7,893 bases of DNA from Pseudomonadota bacterium (lineage in GTDB: Bacteria > Bdellovibrionota > Oligoflexia > Oligoflexales > Oligoflexaceae), in NCBI GenBank assembly GCA_029556045.1, contig JAKQGS010000194.1:1-7893 (forward strand). Direction: 5' to 3'. Numbering within the stretch: the first letter of the stretch is position 1; every line of letters starts with the position of its first letter. The position numbers were made by a program, and so were the translations under genes. Shown here piece by piece: positions 7,040 to 7,893 of the stretch. Below the pieces are notes generated by a model that saw only the letters and a program-made list of their open reading frames with translations, searched no databases and was not told where the DNA came from.

Positions 7040-7140
7040 AAAAACATTTTTCGCGGTCAGAAGCCGTGACGCACCAGACAACGATGGCTACCCCACTCTC
7101 CGTTTTGTGACGTAAGAAAATCTGCCCGCACTCCCCAATA

Positions 7141-7149
7141 TGCTATAAA
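7141..7149 (+). promoter_or_regulatory. Candidate extended -10 promoter element for uvrB
   Basis: TGCTATAAA matches an extended -10 (TG-N-TATAAA). No good -35 is found 16-18 bases upstream, which extended -10 promoters can tolerate. Transcription would start around 7156, about 48 bases before the preferred uvrB ATG. I see no LexA-like operator nearby. Confidence 0.35.
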
Positions 7150-7203
7150 ATCGTCGCAGCTCCCGAGGGCGATCCTGGCGGTCACATGGAAAACAGGTAT
7201 GAC

Positions 7204-7893
7204 ATGGATGCAAACTTTCACATTCAAAGCCCCCACCAACCGGCCGGCGACCAACCGCGGGCGATCGAGCAGGTCCTGGCATCCATTCAATCGGGCAGCA
7301 AACACCAGGTCCTGATGGGGGTCACGGGATCCGGTAAAACATTTACCATGGCCAATGTCATCACCCACCTGGGCCTACCCACGCTGGTCATGGCCCCCAA
7401 CAAGACCCTGGCAGCGCAACTTTTTACAGAATTCAGAGAACTGTTTCCGGATCACGCGGTCGGATTTTTTATCAGCTACTATGACTACTACCAGCCTGAA
7501 GCTTACATCCCTTCGTCCGATACCTATATTGCCAAAGACTCCGCCATCAACGACGACATCGACAAGATGCGGCATGCCGCCACTCAAGCACTCTTCGAAC
7601 GCAAGGACGTCATCATTGTGGCCTCCGTCAGCTGCATCTATGGCCTTGGTTCTCCCGAGAGTTATGCCAACATGATGGTCAAGATTCAGGCAGGCCAGGA
7701 AATCAGCCGCAACAAATTCATCCGGGATCTGGTGGATATCCAGTATTCCCGCAGCGACAGCTCCCTCAATCGTGGCACCTTTCGGGTGCGGGGGGATTCC
7801 ATCGATATTCTGCCATCCCATCAGAAGGACCAGGCGATTCGGGTCGAGTTTTTTGGGGACGAAATCGAGTCCATCGCGGTCATCGATGCCATC
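7204..7893 (+). CDS. uvrB: UvrB, excinuclease ABC subunit B (N-terminal part)
   Basis: The frame is open to the right edge, giving 230 residues of a protein of about 670. UvrB is the DNA-damage verification helicase-like ATPase of nucleotide excision repair; it is loaded by UvrA and recruits UvrC. Visible motifs are the start PAGDQPRAI (13-21), Walker A G39-VTGSGK-T46 with Lys45, and the beta-hairpin region S91[15 protein letters not shown] with tyrosines 92, 93, 95 and 96, which insert between DNA strands. The segment [14 protein letters not shown] (139-152) is another family signature. Starting at ATG 7204 gives the same residue numbers as E. coli UvrB for Lys45 and Tyr92-96, which is why I prefer it over an in-frame ATG at 7186 that would add six residues (MENRYD). 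The ribosome site is weak for both (AGG six bases before 7204). It is divergent from the act operon and there is no known functional link. Confidence 0.96.
   Translation, partial: MDANFHIQSPHQPAGDQPRAIEQVLASIQSGSKHQVLMGVTGSGKTFTMANVITHLGLPTLVMAPNKTLAAQLFTEFRELFPDHAVGFFISYYDYYQPEAYIPSSDTYIAKDSAINDDIDKMRHAATQALFERKDVIIVASVSCIYGLGSPESYANMMVKIQAGQEISRNKFIRDLVDIQYSRSDSSLNRGTFRVRGDSIDILPSHQKDQAIRVEFFGDEIESIAVIDAI

Larger units (their letters stand above)
6761..7203. other. Divergent intergenic region between actA and uvrB
   Basis: This 443-base stretch is more AT-rich than the genes around it. It carries the candidate promoters for both directions and the inverted repeat described separately. A minus-strand frame (7081 down to 6857, TTG start, or 50 codons from the ATG at 7009) would encode a small protein ending in a very basic stretch (RRKKREKR), but neither start has a Shine-Dalgarno sequence and I recognise no family, so I do not call it a gene. 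I see no tRNA, terminator or mobile element here. Confidence 0.6.

Noticed and set aside
7057..7821. Minus-strand frames of 64-148 codons opposite uvrB
   Set aside because: They are antisense to a strongly conserved uvrB coding sequence and show no family motifs.

Overview
This window is a textbook-like Alternative Complex III (ACIII) operon on the minus strand, facing away from a divergently transcribed uvrB. Read in its own direction, the operon runs actA (pentaheme cytochrome c, 6760-6200), actB (fused molybdopterin-like and iron-sulfur subunit, 6140-2910), actC (NrfD-like membrane subunit, 2850-1504), actD (DUF3341, 1500-985), actE (monoheme cytochrome c lipoprotein, 913-398) and actF (second NrfD-like membrane subunit, from 379 and running off the left edge). 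On the plus strand, uvrB begins at 7204 and runs off the right edge. Every gene is assigned from motifs visible in its translation.

ACIII is an energy-conserving quinol:electron carrier oxidoreductase that replaces the bc1 complex. The NrfD-like subunits ActC and ActF sit in the membrane and ActC handles quinol. Electrons pass through the ActB iron-sulfur clusters and the c-type hemes of ActA and ActE to a soluble cytochrome or directly to a terminal oxidase. The window encodes six c-type hemes (five in ActA, one in ActE) and four ferredoxin-type cluster motifs in ActB. One of the four has a Cys-to-Thr change that predicts a [3Fe-4S] cluster. ActA, ActB and ActE each carry a lipobox-like cysteine after a signal sequence, so the peripheral subunits are probably lipid-anchored. 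Spacings between genes are short (3 to 71 bases), so one transcript is likely.

The organism is a Gram-negative, respiring bacterium with a Tat pathway and c-type cytochrome maturation. The UvrB sequence and the ACIII layout would fit a deltaproteobacterial-type or SAR324-like lineage, but the sequence alone does not settle this.

The 443-base divergent intergenic region (6761-7203) holds candidate promoters for both directions and a perfect 8-base inverted repeat in an AT-rich block. It also contains a doubtful short reading frame. I see no mobile element, CRISPR, tRNA or rRNA. I do not think the window holds a previously undescribed system. The points worth a second look are details of ActB and ActA and the intergenic region.
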